Assembly (NCBI RefSeq): GCF_001514205.1
Contig: NZ_KQ948781.1
Coordinates: 124,001 to 188,000, forward strand
Source: Streptomyces griseoruber
GTDB lineage: Bacteria; Actinomycetota; Actinomycetes; Streptomycetales; Streptomycetaceae
Direction of reading: 5' to 3'
DNA: 64,000 bases
The translations under genes and the position numbers were made by a program. Under the pieces are notes generated by a model. That model saw nothing but the letters and a program-made list of their open reading frames with translations. It was not told the DNA's origin and searched no databases. This document shows, one piece after another, positions 42,387 to 50,464 of this stretch; positions within the stretch are counted from its first letter, which is position 1; every line of letters starts with the position of its first letter.

Positions 42387-43178
42387 ATGAGCGATGTCCG
42401 CATCGCCCACATCGGCGGCCCGACCACCCTGATCGAAATCGGCGGCTGGCGGCTGCTGACCGACCCCACGTTCGATCCCCCCGGCCGAACCTACCCCTTC
42501 GGCTGGGGCACCTCCTCCCGCAAGCTCACCGGTCCCGCCCTCGCCGCCACCGACCTGCCCCCGATCGACGCCATCCTGCTCAGCCACGACCACCACGGCG
42601 ACAACCTCGACACCACCGGACGCAGCCTGCTCCAGGCCGCCCACGCCGTCATCACCACCCCCGCCGCAGCCCGGCGGCTCGGCGGAAACGCCCGCGGTCT
42701 CATCCCCTGGCAGGCCACCCGCCTCCACGCCCCGGACCGCCCCACGATCGACATCACCGCCACACCCGCCCGCCACGGCCCACCGCTGTCACGGCCGTTG
42801 ACCGGTCAGGTGACCGGGTTCGCTCTGAAGTGGGAAGGCCAGCGGCACGGCGTGCTGTGGATCTCCGGGGACACCGTCCTGTACGACGGTGTCCGGCAGG
42901 TGGCCCAGCGCATGCAGGTGGGCACCGCGCTGATGCACCTCGGCGGTGTACGGTTCCCCGTCACCGGCCCGATCCGCTACACCATGACGGCCGCCCAGGC
43001 CGTCGAGCTGTGCCGCCTGCTGCTGCCGGTGACTGCCATTCCCGTCCACTACGAGGGATGGCACCACTTCCGTGAAGGCCGCGACGCCATCGAGGACGAA
43101 CTCGCGCGCGCCCCGGCCGACATCCGCAACCGCTTCCGCTGGCTTCCCACCGGAACCCCTACGGACATCAGCAGCTGA
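42387..43178 (+). CDS. MBL-fold metal-dependent hydrolase
   Basis: A 263-residue metallo-beta-lactamase-fold protein of the UlaG/YtnP-like group: HIGGPTTLIEIGGWRLLTDP, metal motif SHDHHGDN (HxHxxD), GDTVLYDGVRQ (metal Asp) and VHYEGWHHF (last His). RBS GGAAGGAG before ATG 42387. Last gene of a row of four hydrolases; together they could open and degrade a lactone or ester, but no pathway is clear. Confidence 0.9.
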   Translation: MSDVRIAHIGGPTTLIEIGGWRLLTDPTFDPPGRTYPFGWGTSSRKLTGPALAATDLPPIDAILLSHDHHGDNLDTTGRSLLQAAHAVITTPAAARRLGGNARGLIPWQATRLHAPDRPTIDITATPARHGPPLSRPLTGQVTGFALKWEGQRHGVLWISGDTVLYDGVRQVAQRMQVGTALMHLGGVRFPVTGPIRYTMTAAQAVELCRLLLPVTAIPVHYEGWHHFREGRDAIEDELARAPADIRNRFRWLPTGTPTDISS

Positions 43179-43345
43179 CCCACAGCGCGCCCCAGGCGAC
43201 GAGCCGGAACCAGACACCGGTTACTGACCATGACCAGCCATAGCCACGCCCGCCGGCCCCAGACTGCTCCACCGGGCCCACCCCTGCTCGTCCCGGCGTG
43301 CAGCGCGGTGATCGGCTTCCGGAACCGAGGGGGCCCTGTGGTTAT

Positions 43346-44679
43346 CGGTAGTTCGTTAAATTCGGCGGTGGTGTGGGTCGACGACGGGTCGAGTTGGTCG
43401 TAGGCCGGTGATAGGGGCCAACTGCCGTGCTGGGGGCTGAAGATGACCGCTCGCCGTCCGTGTCCGCCTGCGCCGGGGCCGCTGGAGGACTACGCGGCCC
43501 AGTTCGACGACCCCTTCTTCAGCCTGGCCCAGCGGCGAGGGTTTCGTAAGTATCTGACCGGGCTGCTGTCGCCGCGAGAGCGGAACAAGACGATCACCTG
43601 CCTGGCAGGGGCGGAGCCAGTGGCCGGTGCGGGGAAGCCGGGGGTACAGCGGCTGCAGTTCTTCCTGTCCGAGTCGCCCTGGGAGGCCGAGCAGATCAAC
43701 GACCGGCGGCTTGAACTGCTGCGCAAGGAGCCGGCGACCGCTCCGCACGACGGCGGGGTCATCGTGATCGACGACTCCGGGGACCGCAAGGACGGCACCG
43801 CGACCGCGAATGTGGGCCGGCAGTGGCCGGGCCGGCTGGGCAAGACGGACAACGGCATCGTCACGGTGACCACGGTGTGGACCGACGGCCGCGTGTACTA
43901 CCCGCTGCGCGCGACTCCCTATACCCCGACCCATCACTTCGCCCGCGGCCGGTCCGATCCGGCTTTCCGCACGAAACCGCAGCCGGCCGCTGCCCTCGCG
44001 GCCCGCGGGAAGGAGGCGGGCTTTTCCTGCCGGGCGGTGGTCGCCGACTGCGCCTACTCCGTCAGCGACGACTGGTACCTCGCACTGCGCGAGGCAGGCC
44101 TGGCCTACCCGGTCGCGCTCAAGCCGCACTGCGTTACCTGGGCTCGCGCCGACCAGCCGCACACCCCCATCGCAGCCGCACACGCCCTGACCTGGCGCGA
44201 TGTCAGACATCCAGGCGGCTGGACGCCCGTTGAGCGTCACTTCCGCGACGGGCACACCGAGACCTGGTGGGCAGCCGAGGCCCGCCTGGGCGGCTACGGC
44301 CCCGACACACCCTGCCGCCTGGTCGTGGCCACCACCGATCCGGCCGCCCTGCCGGAGAAGGCCACCTGGTACCTGGCCACCAACCTGCCCCACCCCGACG
44401 CACCCCACGCCGCCACCAGCCCGCACCCGCCCGCCGACCTGGCCGAGCTCATGCGCCTCTACGGCCTGCGGCCGTGGATCGAGCAGAGCTACAAGCAGAT
44501 CAAGGACGAACTGGGCTGGGCCGACTTCCAAGTCCGCTCCGACCGCGCCATCCGCCGCCACCAGACCCTGGTCAACTACGCCTTCTCCTTCTGCTGAAAT
44601 CAGTGGCTCACCCCACCCGGGCCCCTGGACGCCAGCGCGCCGGACCCGTGCCCCGACCGCCGAATTTAACGAACTACCG
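43346..44679. mobile_element. IS701-type insertion sequence, 1,334 bp
   Basis: Perfect 24-bp terminal inverted repeats at 43346-43369 and 44656-44679 (first bases CGGTAGTTCGTTAAATTC) enclose one transposase gene. A target duplication is not evident: CGGTAG occurs at both ends but overlaps the repeats. Confidence 0.85.
43443..44597 (+). CDS. IS701-family transposase
   Basis: A 384-residue DDE transposase: QFDDPFFSLAQRRGFRKYLT, VIVIDDSGDRKDGTATANVG (first Asp), VVADCAYSVSDDWY (second Asp), IEQSYKQIKDELGWADFQVR (Glu) and RHQTLVNYAFSFC at the end. All catalytic residues are present. It stops directly after FSFC, where many relatives continue for tens of residues. The frame after the TGA (NQWLTPPGPLDASAP) looks like a decayed continuation, so the C-terminus may be shortened. 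ATG at 43443. Confidence 0.9.
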   Translation: MTARRPCPPAPGPLEDYAAQFDDPFFSLAQRRGFRKYLTGLLSPRERNKTITCLAGAEPVAGAGKPGVQRLQFFLSESPWEAEQINDRRLELLRKEPATAPHDGGVIVIDDSGDRKDGTATANVGRQWPGRLGKTDNGIVTVTTVWTDGRVYYPLRATPYTPTHHFARGRSDPAFRTKPQPAAALAARGKEAGFSCRAVVADCAYSVSDDWYLALREAGLAYPVALKPHCVTWARADQPHTPIAAAHALTWRDVRHPGGWTPVERHFRDGHTETWWAAEARLGGYGPDTPCRLVVATTDPAALPEKATWYLATNLPHPDAPHAATSPHPPADLAELMRLYGLRPWIEQSYKQIKDELGWADFQVRSDRAIRRHQTLVNYAFSFC

Positions 44680-44757
44680 GTAGCGGGGGTCGGGCCGGCA
44701 CAGCGCTCCACTTGGCCATTCGGAGACACGGCCGTCTCGGCCAGCCCCACGGCTGGG

Positions 44758-45549
44758 TCAGCCCGGCTTGACCGCCAGCGTCGCAAAATAGTTCGACATG
44801 TATTGAGCGGATGCGTTGGATTGGTGCGGAGCTTCCGCGAAGCCGGTGAGGACAAACCCCGCAGCGAGTTGCCCGCCGATCTGGTCGGTGAGGGTGTGGC
44901 TGTATTCAAGAGGGGCATCCGCGCCGAACTTCGTGGCGCGTTCCTCGGCGGAGTACTGCGTGACATCGCTGTAGGGCAGCTTGTGCACGACGATCAGCTC
45001 GCCGCGCTCGTCGAGCGCTTCATGGTCGAACAAGTACACATCAGGGTTCAGGAAGCCCACGAGCAGAGTTCCGCCCGGTCGCAGGACGCGGTAGCACTCA
45101 CGCCACACCGGTGCCAAGTCTGGTACGAAGAGGTTAGAGACCGGATGGAACACGACGTCGAATGTCGCGTCGCCGAAGGCACTGAGGTCGCGCATGTCGC
45201 CTAGGACGGTGCGCAGCTCGAGTCCGTCGCGCGCCGCCACCATCTGGTCCTGGCCGAGCTGGCGGGGTGAGTTGTCGAATACGGTGACCCGCGCCCCTGC
45301 GGCGGCGAGGATCGGACCCTGCTGGCCACCGCCGGAGGCCAGGCACAACACGTCCTTGCCGGTCAGGTCCGTCGGCAGCCAGGAGCGGTCGACTGGCTCA
45401 CGCCCGATGAGAACAATCGACCAGTCGCCCATGCGGGCGCGTGCGACATCCTCGGCACTCACCGGCCTCGACCACTCGTTGCCCTCTTGGACACACTTGT
45501 CCCAGGCTGCCCGATTGTGGGCAACAGGGTCGACAACAATGTCCTGCAC
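44758..45549 (-). CDS. class I SAM-dependent methyltransferase
   Basis: A 263-residue methyltransferase: motif I VLCLASGGGQQGPILAAAGA, VTVFDNSPRQL (acidic ribose-binding), GDMRDLSAFGDATFDVVFHP and LRPGGTLLVGFLNPDVYLFD. Substrate unknown. ATG at 45549. Isolated between the IS701 element and ISL3 debris; no obvious partner gene. Confidence 0.9.
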   Translation of the reverse strand: MQDIVVDPVAHNRAAWDKCVQEGNEWSRPVSAEDVARARMGDWSIVLIGREPVDRSWLPTDLTGKDVLCLASGGGQQGPILAAAGARVTVFDNSPRQLGQDQMVAARDGLELRTVLGDMRDLSAFGDATFDVVFHPVSNLFVPDLAPVWRECYRVLRPGGTLLVGFLNPDVYLFDHEALDERGELIVVHKLPYSDVTQYSAEERATKFGADAPLEYSHTLTDQIGGQLAAGFVLTGFAEAPHQSNASAQYMSNYFATLAVKPG

Positions 45550-45649
45550 GTTTAACTCCCTGCTACAGCCAAGCGGACACCTGCGGTACTGACAGTTCGG
45601 TGCCGCTAGCCAACACGACTGCAGGGTGCGGGCTCAACGAAATTAGCGG

Positions 45650-45765
45650 GCATCGAGGTGTCCACGGGGCTCGACGGGTGGTCGCGCAGCGGGTGCGTAA
45701 GCGCTGGTTGCCTGGGTTGCGGAAGCCGTAGGCGTCGCGGGCGATGGTCTTGAGAGGGCGGTTCG
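45650..45765 (-). pseudogene. ISL3-type transposase C-terminal fragment
   Basis: Minus-strand frame: LKTIARDAYGFRNPGNQRLR then TRCATTRR, the typical end of an ISL3-family transposase (GFRNPxNQR). The preceding catalytic part is absent here; a fragment that normally sits just before it is found at about 46690-46815. Confidence 0.55.
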
Positions 45766-45933
45766 TGAGTGACGTGCATCTACCGGAAGTTGCACGTACG
45801 TTCGCGGACGGGCCTGACGCGGCTGCTGACGGCGGCGGATCTGGTGGACTGAGGGTCGCTGGTGAGCTGATGTTTGGTGGATTAGGTACGGGTACTCATG
45901 TGGGCGGTGGTCAGCAGCCTGCATGGTACGGAC

Positions 45934-46554
45934 ATGCGATCGATCTTCCTCCTGAAATCCTTGCGGACGGCCGCGCTCGGCGGCGTCGTCGTCCTGGCCG
46001 GCTTCGGCGCGCAGAACGCCACCGCCGATCAGACCTCTATGGTCAGCACCGTCGCGGCGAGCGACGACGACGCGGAGGCGCGGTTCCTCGAGATGGCGGA
46101 CCTCATCTCGCAGAGCTGTGCCCCGGACATCTCCAGCGGCGTCGATGACGTGGCATCGACCTCCGTGGCCGACACCATGGCAGTGGAGCCGACCCCCGAC
46201 TCCACCCTGCCCGTCCTGGTCGACGCGGTGCCGCTGACCTCGACGGAGGAGTGCGCCGCCCAGAGGCACCAACTGCGCATCAGCAGGGCGTTTTCGGGGA
46301 CGGACACGATCACGTATGAGGAGATGCGGAACAAGCTGACGAGCCTGAACTACCCGGCGGCGCGGATCCACCGCATGCAGGACTTCTGGGGCGAGCCTGT
46401 GGCAAGGCTCGACCTGCGAGTGGGGGCCGAGCACTTGGCTCTGGAGGTTACCGACATCAACAACGGCGTGATGGTTGAGGCGTTCGGCGCTCCGGAGGGC
46501 GTGAGTGTGACCGAGGTGCGGCTGGAGTCGCAGCTGGACGCGCCCACATCCTGA
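45934..46554 (+). CDS. secreted protein of unknown function
   Basis: About 206 residues from ATG 45934 (an in-frame ATG exists at 45898). The N-terminus has a signal peptide: MRSIFLLKSLRTAALGG, VVVLAGFGAQNATA, then DQTS. The mature part is acidic, with SQSCAPDIS and EECAAQRHQLR (two possible disulfide Cys), YEEMRNKLTSLNYPAARIHR and LDLRVGAEHLALEVTD. No family recognised. It is flanked on both sides by ISL3 transposase pieces. Confidence 0.65.
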   Translation: MRSIFLLKSLRTAALGGVVVLAGFGAQNATADQTSMVSTVAASDDDAEARFLEMADLISQSCAPDISSGVDDVASTSVADTMAVEPTPDSTLPVLVDAVPLTSTEECAAQRHQLRISRAFSGTDTITYEEMRNKLTSLNYPAARIHRMQDFWGEPVARLDLRVGAEHLALEVTDINNGVMVEAFGAPEGVSVTEVRLESQLDAPTS

Positions 46555-46689
46555 GGCCCTTGCCGACGCCCCCCGGGCCGTGCCACCGGGTCACTCAGAG
46601 AGCGTCGGCTCCGGCCGGGGGGTACCACCGCTGGCGTTTCCTCTTCCATGCCTGGTGAGCGAGTCGAGGTCCCGGGGCGGGTCGTAGTG

Positions 46690-46815
46690 CGCGCGGAGGC
46701 TCTTCAGGTCCTCTGATGACCCGGTTGGTGCCTTCGGAGCCAGCGTTGGTGATCCCAGTGTGCAGGAACGCAAGGATCTCTGGCCACCATGTCTCGACGA
46801 TTGTGGCTCATAGGA
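46690..46815 (-). pseudogene. ISL3-type transposase internal fragment
   Basis: Minus-strand frame: TIVETWWPEILAFLHTGITN with AGSEGTNRVI, a well-conserved segment close to the C-terminus of ISL3 transposases. It is normally followed by K-IARDAYGFRNP, the sequence found about 930 bp away at 45650-45765. Confidence 0.55.
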
Positions 46816-46839
46816 CCCCGTTAGGTCTGTCTCGATCTT

Positions 46840-47130
46840 GGTCTTGAGTGCGACCCGCTGGGCAGGGGGTGGTGGCAGGTGGTGCAGATGCCGGTCCAGC
46901 ACCTCAGGACGTCCTGGAGGGCGTCGAGGACTTGGTAGAGGGTGAGACCGGACCGGGCACTTTTGGGGCCAGACGCTGTTCGGTGAGGAAGGCGTGGGCG
47001 GCGGTCACGAGGGTGACGTGGTGGTGCCGGCCCGGCCAGGAGCGCCCCTCGAAGTGGTCCAGACCCAGGCCGTGCTTGAGCTCGCGGTAGTCGTGCTCGA
47101 TGCGCCAACGGAGCGTCCCGTGCGGGCCTG
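46840..47130 (-). pseudogene. IS701-type transposase C-terminal remnant
   Basis: Minus strand: RWRIEHDYRELKHGLGLDHF with EGRSWPGRHHHVTLVTAAHA (contains the catalytic Glu region), then, after a frameshift at an A4 run near 46960, LTLYQVLDALQDVLRCWTG and CTTCHHPLPSG. A family different from the intact IS701 element at 43346. Confidence 0.6.
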
Positions 47131-47649
47131 GCTCCGGGTACCGCCGTGACGCGGCGCGTCAGCGGCGAGAGTGGCGGGGCAGGCCGTGGGGTGTCGTCGC
47201 GCCCTGGACGTCGGAGGATTCGCGGTGTGTGCGAGATCGTTGCGGCCGGCGCCGCGGACGCCGGCCGCGGTCGAGTCGTCGCGGGGCTCTGGGCGGCCAA
47301 GTCCTTTGAGCCATCCAACGGCGACCAGCTCACAGCCATCCCCGGACCCCCTGGACCCGCCGATCTTACGGACGACCAGCAGACCCACGCTCGGAAGGTA
47401 GGACAGGCTGACCCGCGACGGCTCCGCACGGCCGGCGCGGTACGAACCGGCGACGGCCGCGCCCACGGGGCCGACCTCCAGGTCGCCACGGAAGCGGCGG
47501 CTGCGGTCGACGCAGCCGGCGAAACGGCCGACGCGGCGCCGATCGGTGCCCTGCGCCCGGCACGCTGTCCCGGTGTCGGGCACGCGCAGACAGCACATGG
47601 GGTCCGGGCCTGCGGCTCGGGCGGCTCTGTCCTACCTCGGGGAGTCGGA
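47131..47649. other. unassigned stretch at the left edge of the biosynthetic cluster
   Basis: About 520 bp of GC-rich sequence with open frames in several phases but no recognised product. It is probably decayed mobile DNA bordering the cluster. Confidence 0.35.
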
Positions 47650-48177
47650 TCAGTCCGGGATACCCTGTGGCCACGTGGAGTACCGCCGCAAGCCGTACAT
47701 CAGCGGTGCGGCGGCGGCCTGGTGCGTGGTCACCTCCAGGACTTCGCCGAACACCACGGTGTGGTCGCCCACCGCCTTCGTCCCCGTCACCTCGCAGTCC
47801 GCCACCGTCCGGGCGGCGTCCGGCAGATGCGGACCGGCCGCCGCGAGCCCGGCCTGCCAGAGCACCCGGTCGAACCGGTCCGGTGAGCCCGAGGCGAACA
47901 GCTCCGCCACCGGCCTCCCGCCACCGTGCAGCAGGTTGACGGCGAAGGACCCACGCTGTTCCAGCGCCCGGAGCGTGGCGCTCCCCTGCCTCATGCAGAC
48001 CAGCAGCGTCGGGGGGTCCAGGGCCACACTGCACAGTGAGGAGCAGGTCATGCCTCGTGGCCTTCCTTCGAGGTCGAACGTGGTGACCACCACGACACCG
48101 GTGGGAAAACCTGACATCAGCGAGCGGAAGTCATCCGCCTGGGCCGACTCGACGGTCGCCTCGACAGGCCTGGTCAT
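47650..48177 (-). CDS. flavin reductase (VlmR-like partner of the N-hydroxylase)
   Basis: A 175-residue flavin:NAD(P)H reductase of the split-barrel FMN-binding family: DFRSLMSGFPTGVVVVTTFD, GMTCSSLCSVALDPPTLLVC, SFAVNLLHGGGRPVAELFAS and GDHTVVFGEVLEV. It supplies reduced flavin to a two-component monooxygenase; the acyl-CoA-dehydrogenase-fold protein at 50465 is the likely partner. In valanimycin biosynthesis VlmR plays this role for VlmH. ATG 48177. Last gene of the leftward series, separated from the MFS gene by 143 bp that contain a 16-bp palindrome. Confidence 0.85.
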   Translation of the reverse strand: MTRPVEATVESAQADDFRSLMSGFPTGVVVVTTFDLEGRPRGMTCSSLCSVALDPPTLLVCMRQGSATLRALEQRGSFAVNLLHGGGRPVAELFASGSPDRFDRVLWQAGLAAAGPHLPDAARTVADCEVTGTKAVGDHTVVFGEVLEVTTHQAAAAPLMYGLRRYSTWPQGIPD

Positions 48178-48276
48178 CGCCGTGCACTCCTCGGGGATCG
48201 CAGCGGCCGCCGGCCGCCGGGCTTCTTGATCGCATGCACCGACCGTCGACGGCAACGTCCGCCGTGCAGCCGACCT

Positions 48277-48292
48277 CGGCCCCATGGGGCCG
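48277..48292. promoter_or_regulatory. perfect 16-bp palindrome between MFS and flavin reductase genes
   Basis: CGGCCCCATGGGGCCG, self-complementary throughout, in the 143-bp gap. It could be an operator for the separate flavin reductase promoter or an intra-operon hairpin. Confidence 0.4.
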
Positions 48293-48320
48293 TGCTTCGA
48301 GCCGGAGAGGCTCACAGGCT

Positions 48321-49934
48321 CTAGGAAGATGCTTCCGGGCGGAGTTCGACTGCCGCAGGTTCCGGCTCGTCGCCGGGTGTCGCCGTCGTCCTGCTGCCCT
48401 GTCGCCGCAGCAGTACGGCCGCCGCGACGGCGCCCAGGGCCGCGCCCGCCGCCGCTACCAGGACCGCCGTGTGCAGCCCGTCCGCCATCAGGTCGCCCAC
48501 CGAGCGCAGCACGTTCTCCCGGAGGCCGGCCGGCAGGGCGTCGGCACCGCCCACCTGCCCGTGTTCGATGGCGTCGGCCAGCTCCTTCCGGGCGGCGTCC
48601 GGCAGCGGGACCTTGGCCAGCACGTCCGGCAGACCTGAGTTCAGCCGCTGCTGGACCACACTGCCGGAGAGGGCCACACCGAAGACGGCCCCGACCTGAC
48701 GGCAGGTCTGGGACATTCCCGAGGCGACGCCCGCCTGGTGCGGCGGCACCGCCGACAGCAGCGCCACCGTGGCCGGTGCCCCGACCACGGACACACCGGT
48801 CCCGATCAGGACCAGGGGCCACCAGTACGTTCCGAAACCGCTGTCGGCCTCCATGCCCACCAGGCCCACGAACCCGCCGACCGCCACCAGGGAACCGACC
48901 ACGACGGCGAACCGGGTGCCCAGCCGGGCGGCCACGGCCGGCGCCAGCAGCGACGCCACCGTGATGGAGGCGGTCAGCGCCAGCAGCCGCAGACCGGTCT
49001 GCACGGGAGTGAGCCCGTTCACCTGTTGCAGGAACAAGGTGAGCAGGAAGATGACCCCGTACAGGCCGAAGAAGCCGAAGAAGTTCACCGAGCAGGTCAT
49101 CAGCACGACGCGGTGGCGCAGCAGGGCCAGCGGCAGCATGGGGTGCGAGGTCCGGCTCTCCCAGCGCAGGCATGCGCCGAGCACCGGCACCGAGCCGGCG
49201 AGGAGCCCGATGACCAGTGGCGATCCCCAGCCCCGCTGGCCGGCCTCGATCAGGGCGTAGGCCATGGCCCCGATGCCGGTGACGAACAGCAGCTGACCGA
49301 TCCAGTCGGCCTTGCGCCCGGCGGACGCCGTCACGGGCTCCGGCCCGGCCGGGCCCAGCGGCAGCAACGAGGCCAAGGCCCCCAGCGCCAGGAGGCCGAT
49401 CGGCAGGTTGATCCAGAAGATGCTCTGCCAGGAGTACGCGTCCACCAGCAGCCCGCCGACGATCGGACCAGCGGCCAGGGCGACGCCGCCCACCCCGGCC
49501 CACGTCGCCACCGCCGCGGCCCGGGCACGTTCCTCGGTGTAGAGCTGACGGATCAGGGCCAGCGACACGGTGATCATGACGGCGCCGAAGACGCCCTGCA
49601 CGGCCCTCGCCACCAGCAGCGCCTCGATGCCGGTGGCCAGCGCGCAGGCCACCGACGCCGTGGTGAAGCCGGTCAGACCGACCAGAAAGACCCGGCCGCG
49701 CCCCAGGGCGTCGCCGAGAGTGCCGGCCGTGAGCAGGAAGCAGGCGAAGGTGAGGACGTAGATGTCGAACACCCACTGCAGGTCCGAGACGCCGATGTCC
49801 ATCTTCTCCTGCATGTCGGGGAGAGCCACCCCCACGACCGTGCTGTCGAGGTAGACCATGACGACACCGGCGCAGATGAAGGCCAGGCGCAACGAGCGCG
49901 GGCCGCGCCCTTGCGGCGCCTGGAGGGCCGTCAC
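48321..49934 (-). CDS. MFS drug exporter, DHA2 (14-TM) family
   Basis: A 537-residue EmrB/QacA-type exporter with about 14 hydrophobic segments. Typical motifs: VVGVALPDMQEKMDIGVSDL, YVLTFACFLLTAGTLGDALG, GVFGAVMITVSLALIRQLY and GGLLVDAYSWQSIFWINLPI. ATG 49934 overlaps the stop of the SRPBCC gene (ATGA). Probably exports the product of the cluster and gives self-protection. Confidence 0.92.
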   Translation of the reverse strand: MTALQAPQGRGPRSLRLAFICAGVVMVYLDSTVVGVALPDMQEKMDIGVSDLQWVFDIYVLTFACFLLTAGTLGDALGRGRVFLVGLTGFTTASVACALATGIEALLVARAVQGVFGAVMITVSLALIRQLYTEERARAAAVATWAGVGGVALAAGPIVGGLLVDAYSWQSIFWINLPIGLLALGALASLLPLGPAGPEPVTASAGRKADWIGQLLFVTGIGAMAYALIEAGQRGWGSPLVIGLLAGSVPVLGACLRWESRTSHPMLPLALLRHRVVLMTCSVNFFGFFGLYGVIFLLTLFLQQVNGLTPVQTGLRLLALTASITVASLLAPAVAARLGTRFAVVVGSLVAVGGFVGLVGMEADSGFGTYWWPLVLIGTGVSVVGAPATVALLSAVPPHQAGVASGMSQTCRQVGAVFGVALSGSVVQQRLNSGLPDVLAKVPLPDAARKELADAIEHGQVGGADALPAGLRENVLRSVGDLMADGLHTAVLVAAAGAALGAVAAAVLLRRQGSRTTATPGDEPEPAAVELRPEASS

Positions 49935-50410
49935 GAGCCGACGACCGCAGCGTCTCGGTGGCTGCTGGTGAGCTCGATGTCCTCTCCCAGCAGACCGCGC
50001 AGGATGAGCGCGATGCTGTCGATGAGGGCACGCATGGCGACCGGGTTGATGATCGGCTCCAGGCTGGGGATGCCCATGTCGAACTCGCAGGAGAACAGCA
50101 CCACCACGTCGTCGCCGACCTCCCGGACGTCCCAGGTCCCGACGAACCGGGCGAAGTCTCCGGTGAGCTGTTCGAAGGTGATGTTCCGGGCGACGCGGTC
50201 CACCACGTCCCGTTCGGTCCAGTGCAGGACGCCGCCGCGGAAGTTCACCGCCCAGGCGGAATCGACGGTGCCGGCGTCGTCGGCGGTCACCGTGACCTCG
50301 CGTACGGCGTCGGTGTGGTGGGCGTACCGCTCGAAGTCACTCACGCGGTCGAAGACCTCGTCCGCGTCCCGGTCGCTGAGCAGTCCCTCGACACGTATGA
50401 AGCAGGGCAT
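49931..50410 (-). CDS. SRPBCC (polyketide cyclase/START-like) protein
   Basis: A 159-residue ligand-binding fold: IRVEGLLSDRDADEVFDRVS, DFERYAHHTDAVREV, VNFRGGVLHWTERDVVDRVA, VGDDVVVLFSCEFDMGIPSL and a long C-terminal helix ALIDSIALILRGLLGEDIEL. It could act as cyclase, dehydratase or carrier for a hydrophobic intermediate. A second, different SRPBCC protein is at 57327. ATG 50410. Confidence 0.82.
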   Translation of the reverse strand: MPCFIRVEGLLSDRDADEVFDRVSDFERYAHHTDAVREVTVTADDAGTVDSAWAVNFRGGVLHWTERDVVDRVARNITFEQLTGDFARFVGTWDVREVGDDVVVLFSCEFDMGIPSLEPIINPVAMRALIDSIALILRGLLGEDIELTSSHRDAAVVGS

Positions 50411-50464
50411 TGCGGGTTCCTTCCAGAGAGTTGAACATCATGGGGCCGGCCGACGGCGGCCGGG

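Noticed and set aside
43346..44685. CGGTAG as a target duplication of the IS701-type element
   Set aside because: The left copy is inside the terminal repeat and the right copy overlaps its end, so it cannot be a duplication of host DNA as written.
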